Source: Bacteroides stercorirosoris | GTDB taxonomy: Bacteria; Bacteroidota; Bacteroidia; Bacteroidales; Bacteroidaceae | Assembly (NCBI RefSeq): GCF_900142015.1 | Contig: NZ_FQZN01000032.1 | Span: 1-60,817, forward strand | DNA length: 60,817 nt | Reading direction: 5' to 3' | Shown here: piece after piece, positions 16,681-25,441 of the stretch | Layout of the letters: every line of letters starts with the position of its first letter | Numbering within the stretch: the first letter of the stretch is position 1 | The notes under the pieces: model-generated | Seen by the model: the letters and a program-made list of their open reading frames with translations, nothing else | Told to the model about the DNA's origin: nothing | The model's database searches: none | Program-made: the position numbers and the translations under genes

Positions 16681-17927
16681 CCATTCATAAATTCATTAAT
16701 AAACTCATCTTCCTTCAACAATCCGTAACTTCCTTCACAAACAGACACTTCATCAAAGGCCTGTACACTATCCGGTTCGATACCCGGATACCAGATGAAG
16801 AAAGGAATCGGTTCATTGGTATGTGTGCGAAGCTCACATGGAGTAGGATGATCGGGCAGTACAGCAATAGCTACCGGTTCCTCCCAATCTTTCACGGCTT
16901 CATAGATAGGACCTACGGCACGGCTATCCAGATTCTCGATCGTCAGAAGTTTCAATTCCACATTTCCTTCATGTCCCGCCTCATCGCTGGCTTCGATATG
17001 CAGATAGACGAAATCGTCCGTTTTCAAGGCTTCCAATGCGGCAGCCACTTTGTTCTCATAATTGGTATCGTACAATCCGGTAGCACCTTCCACTGTCAGG
17101 CGACGCAAGTCCGCATAATATCCGATACCATTGATCAAGTCTACAGCAGAAATCACTGCCCCCCGTTTCACTTGTGGGAACTTATCAGACAAACGTTCCA
17201 TTTTAGGACGATAGCCGGGACTCCAGGGCCAAATACTATTAGCCGGGTCTTTCCCTTCCGCCATCCGCTTCTGATTCAACGGATGATTTTTCAAAAGCTC
17301 CTGCGAACGCAGGATAAGATCATTAATCAAATCAGCAGTTTGTTGCGGAGTCAGTTCTGCACCGTCTTCGGGAACTGTTATATTCTCCGTACCCGGCATC
17401 GGTTTCACCAGTAACGGGCGGAAAGGTTTCAACGGCACATCGTGCGGTGGCGTACAATCGATACGCTTATCTCCACCTTTGATCACCAATAAATGACGAT
17501 ATTGCACGCCTGTATAGAAATACACCCGCTCATTGCCCAGATGTTTCTGCAAGTACTTCACCAATACATCGGCTTCTTCCGTTGTGATGTGTCCGGCAGA
17601 ATGGTTTTTAATATGATCGCCTTCAATGCAAATGATATTACAACGCATTGCCATTTCGCCCGGCTTCAAATCTACGCCGATGCTGGCAGCCTCCAGAGGT
17701 CCTCGTCCTTCATACACTTTCGGCAGGTCGTAGCCCAGAACGGACATATTCGCCACCTCGCTGCCGGGATGGAAACCGTCGGCAACGGTCTTCAACCGTC
17801 CCGTGCGCCCCATGCCCGCCAGTTTATCCATATAAGGCGTCTTGGCATATTGCATCAGCGTCTTACCGCCCAATGACTCCACAGGCCAATCCGCCATTCC
17901 ATCGCCTAATATGATTATATGTTTCAT
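16659..17927 (-). CDS. Phosphoglycerate-mutase-like protein, probable homoserine kinase
   Basis: A 422-aa member of the cofactor-independent, archaeal-type phosphoglycerate mutase/alkaline phosphatase superfamily: HIIILGDGMADWP metal site at the start, GSEVANMSVLGYD with the catalytic Ser, EASDEAGHEG and DHPTPCELRTHT metal ligands. Its place between thrA and thrC, with no thrB gene present, argues that it phosphorylates homoserine rather than working in glycolysis. Genetic work in B. thetaiotaomicron assigned this role to a homolog in the same arrangement. The start at 17927 lies 4 bp after the thrA stop. The last seven residues (GTTDYTD) come from the inverted repeat at 16607-16680. Confidence 0.82.
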   Translation of the reverse strand: MKHIIILGDGMADWPVESLGGKTLMQYAKTPYMDKLAGMGRTGRLKTVADGFHPGSEVANMSVLGYDLPKVYEGRGPLEAASIGVDLKPGEMAMRCNIICIEGDHIKNHSAGHITTEEADVLVKYLQKHLGNERVYFYTGVQYRHLLVIKGGDKRIDCTPPHDVPLKPFRPLLVKPMPGTENITVPEDGAELTPQQTADLINDLILRSQELLKNHPLNQKRMAEGKDPANSIWPWSPGYRPKMERLSDKFPQVKRGAVISAVDLINGIGYYADLRRLTVEGATGLYDTNYENKVAAALEALKTDDFVYLHIEASDEAGHEGNVELKLLTIENLDSRAVGPIYEAVKDWEEPVAIAVLPDHPTPCELRTHTNEPIPFFIWYPGIEPDSVQAFDEVSVCEGSYGLLKEDEFINEFMNGTTDYTD

Positions 17928-17931
17928 TTTA

Positions 17932-20364
17932 TTAAACATTTGCAATACTCATGATATCCGCAAATACACCTGCCGCCGTTACTCCGGCACCGGCACCGTA
18001 TCCCTGTATCATCATCGGATATTCCTTATAACGTTCCGTGGTCAGCAGAATGATATTGTTACTACCTTCCAGGCCATAGAACGGATGATTTACACCCACT
18101 TCCTGCAAGCCAACAGATGCTTTGCCATTCTCCAGTTTAGCAACAAAACGCCAGTGCTTATTCTCAGCTTCCAGTACCTTGCGACGGGCTTCGAAGTCCG
18201 CATCCAGGCTCGGCACTTTCTTCCAGAAATCATCCAACGTACCTTCAAAGAAATCATCGGGCACGAACAGGTTCTTTTCCACATCCGACTGTTCCAGTCT
18301 GTAACCTGCCTCACGCGCCAGAATCACCAATTTGCGGATAACATCTTTCCCACTAAGGTCGATACGCGGGTCCGGTTCGGAGTAACGTTCTTCCTGCGCC
18401 ATCTTGATGGTCTTGCTGAAAGGAATATCCGCACTAATCTTGTTGAAGATATAGTTCAGCGTACCGCTCAGCACAGCTTCAATCTTCAATATCTTGTCAC
18501 CACTATGGATAAGGTCATTGATTGTATTGATAATAGGAAGTCCCGCGCCTACGTTCGTCTCGAAGAGATACTTCACACCACGCTGGCGGGCAATCTGTTT
18601 CAGTTCACGATAATTCTCGTATTCCGAAGAAGCGGCAATCTTATTGGCAGCCACTACGGAAACGTTGTGCAGCAACAGGTCTTTGTATAAAGAAGCCACT
18701 GCCGCGCTTGCCGTACAATCCACAAATACGGAGTTGAAGATATTCATACCGATAATCTCGTCACGCAAAGTTTCCAGTGTGCTCGGTTTTCCCTTTTCTG
18801 CCAGCTCTTTGCGGAAGTCGGTCAAATCAAAACCCTCACGACTGAACATCGCGCGGTCTGCATCGGCAATACCCACGATATGCAGCTTCAAACCGTTCTC
18901 TACCATCAGCTTCTGTTGCTGGCAACGGATTTGCTCTACCAGACTGCCGCCTACCGTACCTACCCCGCAGATAAACAGGTTCAGTACCTGATATTCAGAC
19001 AGGAAAAACGAGTCATGGATAACGTTCAGTGACTTGCGCAATGATTTAGAATCCACGACGAATGAGATATTCGTCTCCGAAGCACCCTGCGCACAGGCAA
19101 TCACATTGATACCGTTACGTCCCAGCGTACCGAACAACTTTCCGGCAATACCCGGCGTATGCTTCATATTCTCGCCTACGATAGCTACCGTAGCCAGATT
19201 CTTCTCCGCCTGTATCGGAGAAATCTCTCCCATCTCGATTTCTTTGGCAAACTCTTCATTCAGCACTTCACAAGCCAGATCGGCATCCGCATTGCGCACA
19301 CCGATAGACGTAGAGTTCTCCGAAGAAGCCTGAGACACAAGGAATACGCTGATACCATTCTTCGCCAACGCCTTGAAGATGCGGTAGTTCACACCAATCA
19401 CACCTACCATACCAAGACCCTGCACGGTAATCAAGCTCGTATCGTTAATGGAAGAAATACCCTTAATCGCTTTGGTTTGCGGATCGGAAACTTCTTGTTT
19501 GATAATCGTTCCCGTTCCTTCGGGATTAAATGTATTCTTTATTAATATGGGAATATTCTTGTGACAAACCGGGTAAATGGTCGGCGGATATACCACCTTG
19601 GCACCGAAGTTACAAAGCTCCGTTGCCTCCACATAACTCAGTTCGTTGATGGTGTAAGCCGTAGAAATCACGCGCGGGTCGGCAGTCATGAAGCCATCTA
19701 CATCCGTCCAGATTTCCAGTTGGTCGGCATCCAGTGCAGCCGCAATCACCGCAGCCGTATAATCGGAACCACCACGCCCCAGATTCGTTACGTCTCCCGT
19801 CACCTTATCAGTAGAGATGAACCCCGGCACTAATGAACGTTTCGGAAGTTCACTGAACGTTTCGCGGATCAGGTCATTCGTCAAATCCGTATCCAGCACA
19901 TACTTGGAGTGTTTCTTCTCCGTCTTGATGAACTTGCGGGAATCGAACCATTTCGCTCCCGTCAGTTCTGCCACAATGATGGACGACAGGCGCTCACCAT
20001 AGCTGACAATCGTATCGGATGTCTTTTGCGAAAGGTCTTTAATCAGATAAATACCCTGGAAAATATCTTTCAGTTCATTGAGTAATTCACCTATCTGGCG
20101 TTGCAGTTCCACTTGCGCCGCACCGGCAGGAATCACTTCCTTGATCATCTCCACATGACGGTAAACGATCTCACGGAACTCATTTTCGTAAGCAGCGTCG
20201 CCGGTGGCAGCCATTTTCGACGTATTTATCAGCTTGTCTGTGATGCCACCCAAGGCGGATACCACCACAATAACCGGTTCTTCTACTGCTTCTACAATTC
20301 TCTTGACGCTCAAAATACTGTTCGCGGAACCTACGGACGTTCCACCGAATTTAATTACTTTCAT
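17932..20364 (-). CDS. thrA: Bifunctional aspartokinase / homoserine dehydrogenase
   Basis: An 810-aa bifunctional enzyme catalysing the first and third steps from aspartate to threonine and methionine. The aspartokinase half begins MKVIKFGGTSVGSA and has the GRGGSDYTAA loop. Two ACT regulatory segments follow (about 300-460), and the homoserine dehydrogenase half starts at the Rossmann motif GVGTVGGSLVEQI. ANKIAASSEYENYREL and GTLNYIFNKI are typical. The start at 20364 is chosen because the upstream extension (to 20415) lacks homology. Read on the minus strand, a Thr/Met-rich leader peptide and a promoter precede it, pointing to attenuation control by the end products. Confidence 0.97.
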   Translation of the reverse strand: MKVIKFGGTSVGSANSILSVKRIVEAVEEPVIVVVSALGGITDKLINTSKMAATGDAAYENEFREIVYRHVEMIKEVIPAGAAQVELQRQIGELLNELKDIFQGIYLIKDLSQKTSDTIVSYGERLSSIIVAELTGAKWFDSRKFIKTEKKHSKYVLDTDLTNDLIRETFSELPKRSLVPGFISTDKVTGDVTNLGRGGSDYTAAVIAAALDADQLEIWTDVDGFMTADPRVISTAYTINELSYVEATELCNFGAKVVYPPTIYPVCHKNIPILIKNTFNPEGTGTIIKQEVSDPQTKAIKGISSINDTSLITVQGLGMVGVIGVNYRIFKALAKNGISVFLVSQASSENSTSIGVRNADADLACEVLNEEFAKEIEMGEISPIQAEKNLATVAIVGENMKHTPGIAGKLFGTLGRNGINVIACAQGASETNISFVVDSKSLRKSLNVIHDSFFLSEYQVLNLFICGVGTVGGSLVEQIRCQQQKLMVENGLKLHIVGIADADRAMFSREGFDLTDFRKELAEKGKPSTLETLRDEIIGMNIFNSVFVDCTASAAVASLYKDLLLHNVSVVAANKIAASSEYENYRELKQIARQRGVKYLFETNVGAGLPIINTINDLIHSGDKILKIEAVLSGTLNYIFNKISADIPFSKTIKMAQEERYSEPDPRIDLSGKDVIRKLVILAREAGYRLEQSDVEKNLFVPDDFFEGTLDDFWKKVPSLDADFEARRKVLEAENKHWRFVAKLENGKASVGLQEVGVNHPFYGLEGSNNIILLTTERYKEYPMMIQGYGAGAGVTAAGVFADIMSIANV

Positions 20365-20494
20365 TTCCTTTATAATTATTGATAAGGTTGATACAATGTG
20401 TCGAGAACAGGGCATTGATGCCTGTATTGACTTGAATTAAAATAAGAAAAGCTGCTAAAAATAGTGTAACACGTAGAAACACAAATACTATCCA

Positions 20495-20557
20495 TTAACC
20501 CCTAAGGGTCATGGTCATGCACATGGATGTGACTGTATGTTGATAGTACTTGTTCAT
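20495..20557 (-). CDS. Threonine/methionine-rich leader peptide of the thr operon
   Basis: A 20-codon ORF, MNKYYQHTVTSMCMTMTLRG, lies between the promoter (20591-20598) and thrA. Seven of its last thirteen residues are Thr or Met, the two end products whose pathway starts with ThrA. This resembles the thrL leader of enterobacteria in logic but not in sequence. The 3' end of the ORF can form a hairpin (CCAT-g-ACCC with GGGT-ta-ATGG). Further on a weak ATAGT/ACTAT stem is followed by five T (read on minus, near 20457-20491), a possible attenuator. Ribosome stalling control is inferred, not shown. Confidence 0.7.
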   Translation of the reverse strand: MNKYYQHTVTSMCMTMTLRG

Positions 20558-20590
20558 ACTCTCTGTTTCTTTCTTTATTGATAAGTGTCG

Positions 20591-20598
20591 CAAAAGTA
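20591..20598 (-). promoter_or_regulatory. Promoter -7 box of the threonine operon
   Basis: The minus strand reads TACTTTTG, a full TAnnTTTG match. Transcription would start near 20584, 27 nt before the leader-peptide ATG and about 220 nt before thrA. The -33 element is weak. Confidence 0.6.
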
Positions 20599-20780
20599 AT
20601 AATAAAAACATTCAATCTATCACATTTTGTGGTTTTTTTGTAATAAAAATATAGAAAGCTGCAAAAAGAGGCAGAAATATGCAAAAAGGCAAAGTGACAT
20701 TTTCACACATTTCGGCACGAAACTCCTATAACACAGGCATACTTTTCTTACATTTTGTTATTCAATTCAAGATATATCAT

Positions 20781-20788
20781 TATATTTG
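20781..20788 (+). promoter_or_regulatory. Promoter -7 box of ansA
   Basis: TATATTTG, a perfect match to TAnnTTTG, puts the transcript start near 20795, which excludes the upstream Met at 20755 and supports the 20809 start. A TTTG lies upstream but with a spacer a little longer than usual. Confidence 0.65.
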
Positions 20789-20808
20789 CACTAAATTACC
20801 GTAAGAGA

Positions 20809-21855
20809 ATGCGTATGAGCCCGAATATAACTTCCATTTTGCTAATCTATACCGGTGGAACCATCGGAATGATAGAAAACCCCGAAACAGGTGCTTTAGA
20901 GAATTTCAATCTCGAGCAACTGAAAAAGCACGTACCGGAACTGCAAAACTTCACATTCCATATCGATACTTACCAGTTCGATCCTCCAATGGACTCTTCG
21001 GATATGGACCCGGAAGCCTGGCGTAAACTGGTGCATATCATCAGTGACCATTATGACAAATACACCGGCTTTGTGATTCTGCATGGCACTGATACGATGG
21101 CTTACACCGCATCCGCCCTCAGCTTTATGCTGGAAGGTTTGAGCAAGCCTGTCATTCTCACCGGCTCACAATTGCCCATCGGTGTGCTCCGCACGGACGG
21201 CAAAGAAAACCTGCTGACCAGTCTTGAAATAGCCAGTGCACGCGATGCCAAAGGTAACCCGCTTGTACCCGAGGTCTGCATTTTCTTTGAGAATCACCTG
21301 ATGCGTGGTAACCGCACTATCAAGATGAACGCAGAGAACTTCAATGCATTCCGTTCATTCAATTATCCTGTATTGGCAGAAGCAGGTATCCATATTAAAT
21401 ACAACAATGTGCAAATCCGCTTTAAGGAAGTTGAACGGGAACTGAAGCCACATTATTTATTAGATACCAATGTAGCTGTCCTAAAACTCTTTCCGGGTAT
21501 TCAGGAGAATGTGGTGTCGAGTATATTGGGCATTGAGGGATTGAAAGCTGTCGTGCTCGAAACTTACGGGTCGGGAAATGCTCCCCGCAAAGAGTGGTTC
21601 ATCCGCCGTTTGCGAAATGCTTGCGAGCAAGGGGTTGTGATTGTCAACGTCACTCAATGCAGTGCCGGAACCGTAGAAATGGAACGCTACGAAACAGGTT
21701 ATCAGTTGATGCAGGCTGGCGTGGTCTGCGGATATGACAGCACGACAGAGTCTGCGGTTACAAAACTCATGTTCCTGTTGGGGCATGGCTATACACCCAG
21801 CGAAGTAAGGGAACGTATGAATATACCAATGGCAGGAGAGATTACCACGATTTAA
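20809..21855 (+). CDS. ansA: Type I (cytoplasmic) L-asparaginase
   Basis: Hydrolyses L-asparagine to aspartate and ammonia. A 348-aa protein without signal peptide, so cytosolic type I. The first catalytic Thr is in LLIYTGGTIGMIE, and the second active-site stretch is VILHGTDTMAYTASALSF. VILTGSQLPIGVLRTDG and the C-terminal GTVEMERYETG region are also characteristic. The start MRMSPNITS is set by the promoter at 20781-20788. It diverges from the threonine operon across about 250 bp, and both products touch the aspartate family. Confidence 0.95.
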   Translation: MRMSPNITSILLIYTGGTIGMIENPETGALENFNLEQLKKHVPELQNFTFHIDTYQFDPPMDSSDMDPEAWRKLVHIISDHYDKYTGFVILHGTDTMAYTASALSFMLEGLSKPVILTGSQLPIGVLRTDGKENLLTSLEIASARDAKGNPLVPEVCIFFENHLMRGNRTIKMNAENFNAFRSFNYPVLAEAGIHIKYNNVQIRFKEVERELKPHYLLDTNVAVLKLFPGIQENVVSSILGIEGLKAVVLETYGSGNAPRKEWFIRRLRNACEQGVVIVNVTQCSAGTVEMERYETGYQLMQAGVVCGYDSTTESAVTKLMFLLGHGYTPSEVRERMNIPMAGEITTI

Positions 21856-21922
21856 ATTATACTTCGGGAGCATAGTTTACTGATTATCCGTACATTCCAT
21901 TCCGTCCTTATATACATTTCCC

Positions 21923-22032
21923 AAGGCTACACCTTTTCCCTCGGATGCCTATACCCTTTTGGACAAATGGCTACACCATCCAGAACAAAGGGTGTAGCTT
22001 TCCAGTGAAGCATTTTGCCACTACAAAATAAG
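21923..22032. repeat. 22-bp periodic array (theme GGCTACACC / GGTGTAGC)
   Basis: Units at 21923, 21945, 21967, 21989 and 22011 are each 22 bp. The first three carry GGCTACACC or CCTATACCC at the same place, and the fourth carries the reverse complement GGTGTAGC. GCTACACC (21970-21977) and GGTGTAGC (21991-21998) can form a hairpin. The array sits between ansA and the radA promoter. Confidence 0.8.
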
Positions 22033-22065
22033 TTTCAAATCAAGATGAGTAAACAGCTAAATTCG

Positions 22066-22073
22066 TATCTTTG
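22066..22073 (+). promoter_or_regulatory. Promoter -7 box of radA
   Basis: TATCTTTG, a perfect TAnnTTTG match 30 nt before the radA ATG; the transcript would start near 22080. Confidence 0.6.
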
Positions 22074-22102
22074 ACCAATCATTCAGCAAGACATTTCCTT
22101 AT

Positions 22103-23470
22103 ATGGCAAAAGAAAAAACAGTTTATGTGTGCACTAATTGCGGTCAAGACTCTCCCAAATGGGTAGGCAAATGTCCGTCGTGCGGAGAGTGGAATACGTA
22201 TGTGGAAGAGATAGTACGGAAAGAGACAGTAAACAAACGACCGGTATCCGGAATAAAAACAGAAAAGCCAAAGCCTATAATCCTCAGCGAAATAGAAGCG
22301 GATGACGAACCACGTATCAACCTGCACGACGAGGAACTGAACCGGGTGTTGGGAGGCGGATTGGTTCCCGGCTCTTTGGTACTCATCGGCGGTGAACCGG
22401 GTATCGGTAAATCAACGTTGGTGCTGCAAACGGTGCTGCATATCCCGGAAAAACGTGTTCTCTATGTTTCCGGTGAAGAAAGTGCCCGTCAGTTAAAGCT
22501 GCGTGCCGACCGTTTGTCACAGAACCCCACCGATTGCCTCATTGTTTGCGAAACGTCATTGGAGCAGATTTTTGTTCATATAAAAAATACACGCCCGGAT
22601 TTGGTTATCATCGACTCCATACAGACCATATCAACAGAAAGTATCGAATCGTCACCGGGCAGCATTGCACAGGTACGCGAATGTTCGGCAAGCATTCTTC
22701 GCTTTGCCAAAGAAACACACACACCGGTGTTGCTTATCGGGCACATCAACAAGGAAGGCAGCATTGCCGGACCGAAGGTGTTGGAGCATATCGTAGATAC
22801 GGTATTGCAGTTTGAGGGTGACCAGCATTATATGTATCGCATCCTGCGCAGTATCAAGAACCGTTTCGGAAGTACGGCGGAACTGGGCATTTACGAGATG
22901 CGGCAGGATGGACTACGGCAAGTCAGCAATCCGTCGGAACTGCTGCTAAGCCAGGATCACGAAGGAATGAGCGGCATAGCGATAGCTTCGGCTATAGAAG
23001 GGATACGCCCGTTCCTGATTGAGACACAGGCATTGGTAAGCAGTGCGGTATATGGCAATCCGCAACGTTCGGCCACGGGATTCGACCTGCGGAGAATGAA
23101 TATGCTGCTGGCTGTACTGGAAAAGCGGGTAGGTTTCAAGTTGGCGCAAAAGGATGTGTTCCTCAATATCGCAGGAGGATTGAAGGTGAACGACCCGGCA
23201 ATAGACCTGGCAGTTATCAGCGCCATTCTTTCCAGCAATATGGATACAGCTATTGAACAGGAAGTTTGTATGGCGGGAGAAATTGGTTTGTCCGGGGAGA
23301 TACGACCAGTGAATAGAATCGAACAACGCATAGGAGAGGCGGAGAAATTAGGGTTCAAGCGGTTTGTACTGCCAAAGTACAATCTGCAGGGAATTGACAC
23401 AAAGAAGATTAAGATAGAACTGATACCGGTACGGAAGGTGGAGGAAGCGTTCCGGGCACTGTTCGGCTAA
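22103..23470 (+). CDS. radA: DNA repair protein RadA
   Basis: A RecA-like ATPase (455 aa) that promotes branch migration of recombination intermediates. The N-terminal C4 zinc finger is CTNC...CPSC (about 10-30). The RecA core has Walker A GGEPGIGKST (about 95-104), the RadA-specific KNRFG motif and LVIIDSIQT as Walker B. A C-terminal Lon-protease-like domain (about 290-455) carries FLNIAGGLKVNDPAIDLAV and AGEIGLSGEIRPV. The length is standard. Confidence 0.97.
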   Translation: MAKEKTVYVCTNCGQDSPKWVGKCPSCGEWNTYVEEIVRKETVNKRPVSGIKTEKPKPIILSEIEADDEPRINLHDEELNRVLGGGLVPGSLVLIGGEPGIGKSTLVLQTVLHIPEKRVLYVSGEESARQLKLRADRLSQNPTDCLIVCETSLEQIFVHIKNTRPDLVIIDSIQTISTESIESSPGSIAQVRECSASILRFAKETHTPVLLIGHINKEGSIAGPKVLEHIVDTVLQFEGDQHYMYRILRSIKNRFGSTAELGIYEMRQDGLRQVSNPSELLLSQDHEGMSGIAIASAIEGIRPFLIETQALVSSAVYGNPQRSATGFDLRRMNMLLAVLEKRVGFKLAQKDVFLNIAGGLKVNDPAIDLAVISAILSSNMDTAIEQEVCMAGEIGLSGEIRPVNRIEQRIGEAEKLGFKRFVLPKYNLQGIDTKKIKIELIPVRKVEEAFRALFG

Positions 23471-23550
23471 TTCACTACAGAAGTCACAAAGTAGTATAAC
23501 ATTGAGCTTTTAAAGAAAATATAGATGTGGAAATAGATTAATATAGATAT

Positions 23551-25161
23551 ATGATACAAGAATACCAACTACGCGTACTACCCGAAGTAGCCGCCAATGA
23601 GCAACGATTGAAAGAGTACCTCGTACAGGAAAAAGGACTGAATATGCGGGATATTACCGCTACACGAATACTGAAGCGGAGCATTGATGCCCGTCAACGA
23701 ACTATATTCGTAAACCTAGGCATACGGGTCTACCAGAACGAAATGCCCAAGGATGAGGAATTCCAGAATACTATATATAACAATGTGGAAGGGAAACCAC
23801 AAGTCATCGTAGTAGGTGCCGGACCCGGTGGATTGTTTGCCGCACTAAAGCTCATTGAACTTGGACTACGTCCCATCATCGTGGAACGTGGAAAAGATGT
23901 GCGCGAACGTAAGAAAGACTTGGCACTCATCAGCCGGGAACACACAGTCAACCCGGAATCCAATTACAGCTTTGGTGAAGGTGGAGCAGGTGCTTATTCG
24001 GACGGGAAACTCTATACCCGCAGCAAGAAACGTGGAAATGTGGATAAGATATTGAATGTATTCTGTCAACATGGTGCTCCTACAGCCATACTGATAGATG
24101 CACATCCTCATATCGGTACGGATAAATTGCCACGTGTGATAGAGAATATGCGAAATACTATCCTCGAATGTGGCGGAGAAGTACACTTTGAAACACGCAT
24201 GGATGCCTTGATTATAGAAGGCGATGAGATAAAAGGTATCGAAACCAATACAGGGCAGACTATCCTCGGTCCTGTGATTTTGGCAACAGGACATTCCGCA
24301 CGGGATGTATATCGTTGGTTAGCGGACAATAATGTAGAAATTGAGGCAAAAGGCATTGCAGTAGGCGTACGTCTTGAACACCCTTCAGAACTAATCGACC
24401 AGATACAATATCACAATAAGAATGGACGGGGGAAATATCTGCCTGCCGCCGAATACAGTTTTGTGACACAGGTAAACGGACGAGGGGTATATAGTTTCTG
24501 TATGTGCCCGGGTGGTTTCGTTGTCCCCGCCGCCAGCGGTCCGCAACAGATTGTAGTAAATGGAATGAGTCCCAGTAATCGCGGGTCGCGTTGGAGTAAC
24601 TCGGGAATGGTAGTAGAACTGAGACCGGAAGACTTGGAGCAATTGACAATTGACAATGCACAATTGACAATTCCAAGCCAGCAACAGCGCAATAGCGCAG
24701 CCAATTGTCAATTGAACATGATGTATTTTCAGGAGGCCTTAGAGGCCGCCTGCTGGCAGCAAGGCAATATGCGGCAAACAGCTCCTGCACAACGTATGCT
24801 GGACTTTACACGTAAAAAGCTGAGTTACGACCTTCCCGAAAGTTCATACGCTCCGGGGTTAATATCTTCTCCGCTTCACTTCTGGATGCCTTCATTTCTG
24901 ACAGAAAGGCTAAGTAAAGGTTTTCAGCAATTCGGACGATACAGCCATGGATTCCTCACAAACGAGGCCGTCATGATTGGTATAGAAACACGTACATCAG
25001 CTCCCGTACGAATCATAAGAGACAAGGATACATTACAGCACATCCGAATAAAAGGACTGTTCCCTTGCGGGGAAGGAGCCGGATATGCAGGCGGAATCGT
25101 ATCGGCAGGCATCGACGGAGAACGATGTGCAGAAGCGGTAGCCAACTATTTCAAGCCATAA
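23551..25161 (+). CDS. FAD-dependent oxidoreductase, carrying a translated repeat insertion
   Basis: A 536-aa cytosolic flavoprotein of the uncharacterised FAD-dependent dehydrogenase family that resembles geranylgeranyl-reductase/Rossmann oxidoreductases. An N-terminal cap (about 1-85) is followed by the dinucleotide motif VIVVGAGPGGLFAALKL, the ESNYSFGEGGAGAYSDGKL loop, and a C-terminal FAD-closing motif (GLFPCGEGAGYAGGIVSAGIDG). The natural substrate is unknown. Residues about 363-388 (QLTIDNAQLTI...) are encoded by an in-frame interspersed repeat (24640-24714) between conserved segments and are probably a surface-loop insertion. Confidence 0.85.
   Translation: MIQEYQLRVLPEVAANEQRLKEYLVQEKGLNMRDITATRILKRSIDARQRTIFVNLGIRVYQNEMPKDEEFQNTIYNNVEGKPQVIVVGAGPGGLFAALKLIELGLRPIIVERGKDVRERKKDLALISREHTVNPESNYSFGEGGAGAYSDGKLYTRSKKRGNVDKILNVFCQHGAPTAILIDAHPHIGTDKLPRVIENMRNTILECGGEVHFETRMDALIIEGDEIKGIETNTGQTILGPVILATGHSARDVYRWLADNNVEIEAKGIAVGVRLEHPSELIDQIQYHNKNGRGKYLPAAEYSFVTQVNGRGVYSFCMCPGGFVVPAASGPQQIVVNGMSPSNRGSRWSNSGMVVELRPEDLEQLTIDNAQLTIPSQQQRNSAANCQLNMMYFQEALEAACWQQGNMRQTAPAQRMLDFTRKKLSYDLPESSYAPGLISSPLHFWMPSFLTERLSKGFQQFGRYSHGFLTNEAVMIGIETRTSAPVRIIRDKDTLQHIRIKGLFPCGEGAGYAGGIVSAGIDGERCAEAVANYFKP
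24640..24714. repeat. Interspersed CAATTGACAATT repeat inserted inside a coding region
   Basis: About 75 bp begin with CAATTGACAATTGACAAT and end with CCAATTGTCAATTG, so the ends are inverted copies. It keeps the reading frame open (25 codons). A shorter related piece (GAATTGACAATTAATAATT) occurs in the intergenic gap at about 52788-52806. Confidence 0.8.
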
Positions 25162-25178
25162 CAATTGTTTCCTTTCAC

Positions 25179-25332
25179 GGTAACACTGTTTACCCCAAAT
25201 GGTAACTTCATTTACACGCCGAGGTAAAAGCCGTTACATGCCGAGGTAAAGAGCGTTACAATAAGGGGTAAAGGTCGTTACATCCTGCGGTAAACACTTT
25301 TACATAAAGGGGGAACTTGTCGGTAAATGCAG
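25179..25332. repeat. Seven-unit 22-bp array of GGTAA...TTAC palindromes
   Basis: GGTAA occurs at 25179, 25201, 25223, 25245, 25267 and 25289, and GGGAA at 25311: exactly 22 bp apart seven times. Most units also carry TTAC(A/C) 11-13 bp after the GGTAA, making an imperfect palindrome. The four to five bases between vary freely. The array lies just after the oxidoreductase stop and about 90 bp before the promoter of the next sigma gene. Confidence 0.92.
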
Positions 25333-25420
25333 TTCACTGATAGCTAACGCATTAACAAAATGTCATTATAAAAGTAAATGATTTTCCAACAGTGTATAAA
25401 GTTATATGGATGTTTATTGC

Positions 25421-25428
25421 TAACTTTG
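25421..25428 (+). promoter_or_regulatory. Promoter -7 box of the PUL sigma gene
   Basis: TAACTTTG, a perfect TAnnTTTG match. Transcription would begin near 25435, close to the first ATG (25442); the ATG at 25451 is an equally good start. Confidence 0.55.
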
Positions 25429-25441
25429 CTATACCTTTTTA

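Noticed and set aside
20502..20684. 60-codon minus-strand ORF upstream of thrA
   Set aside because: It begins upstream of the -7 box and overlaps the better leader-peptide ORF in another frame. The Thr/Met-rich 20-codon ORF has the better position.
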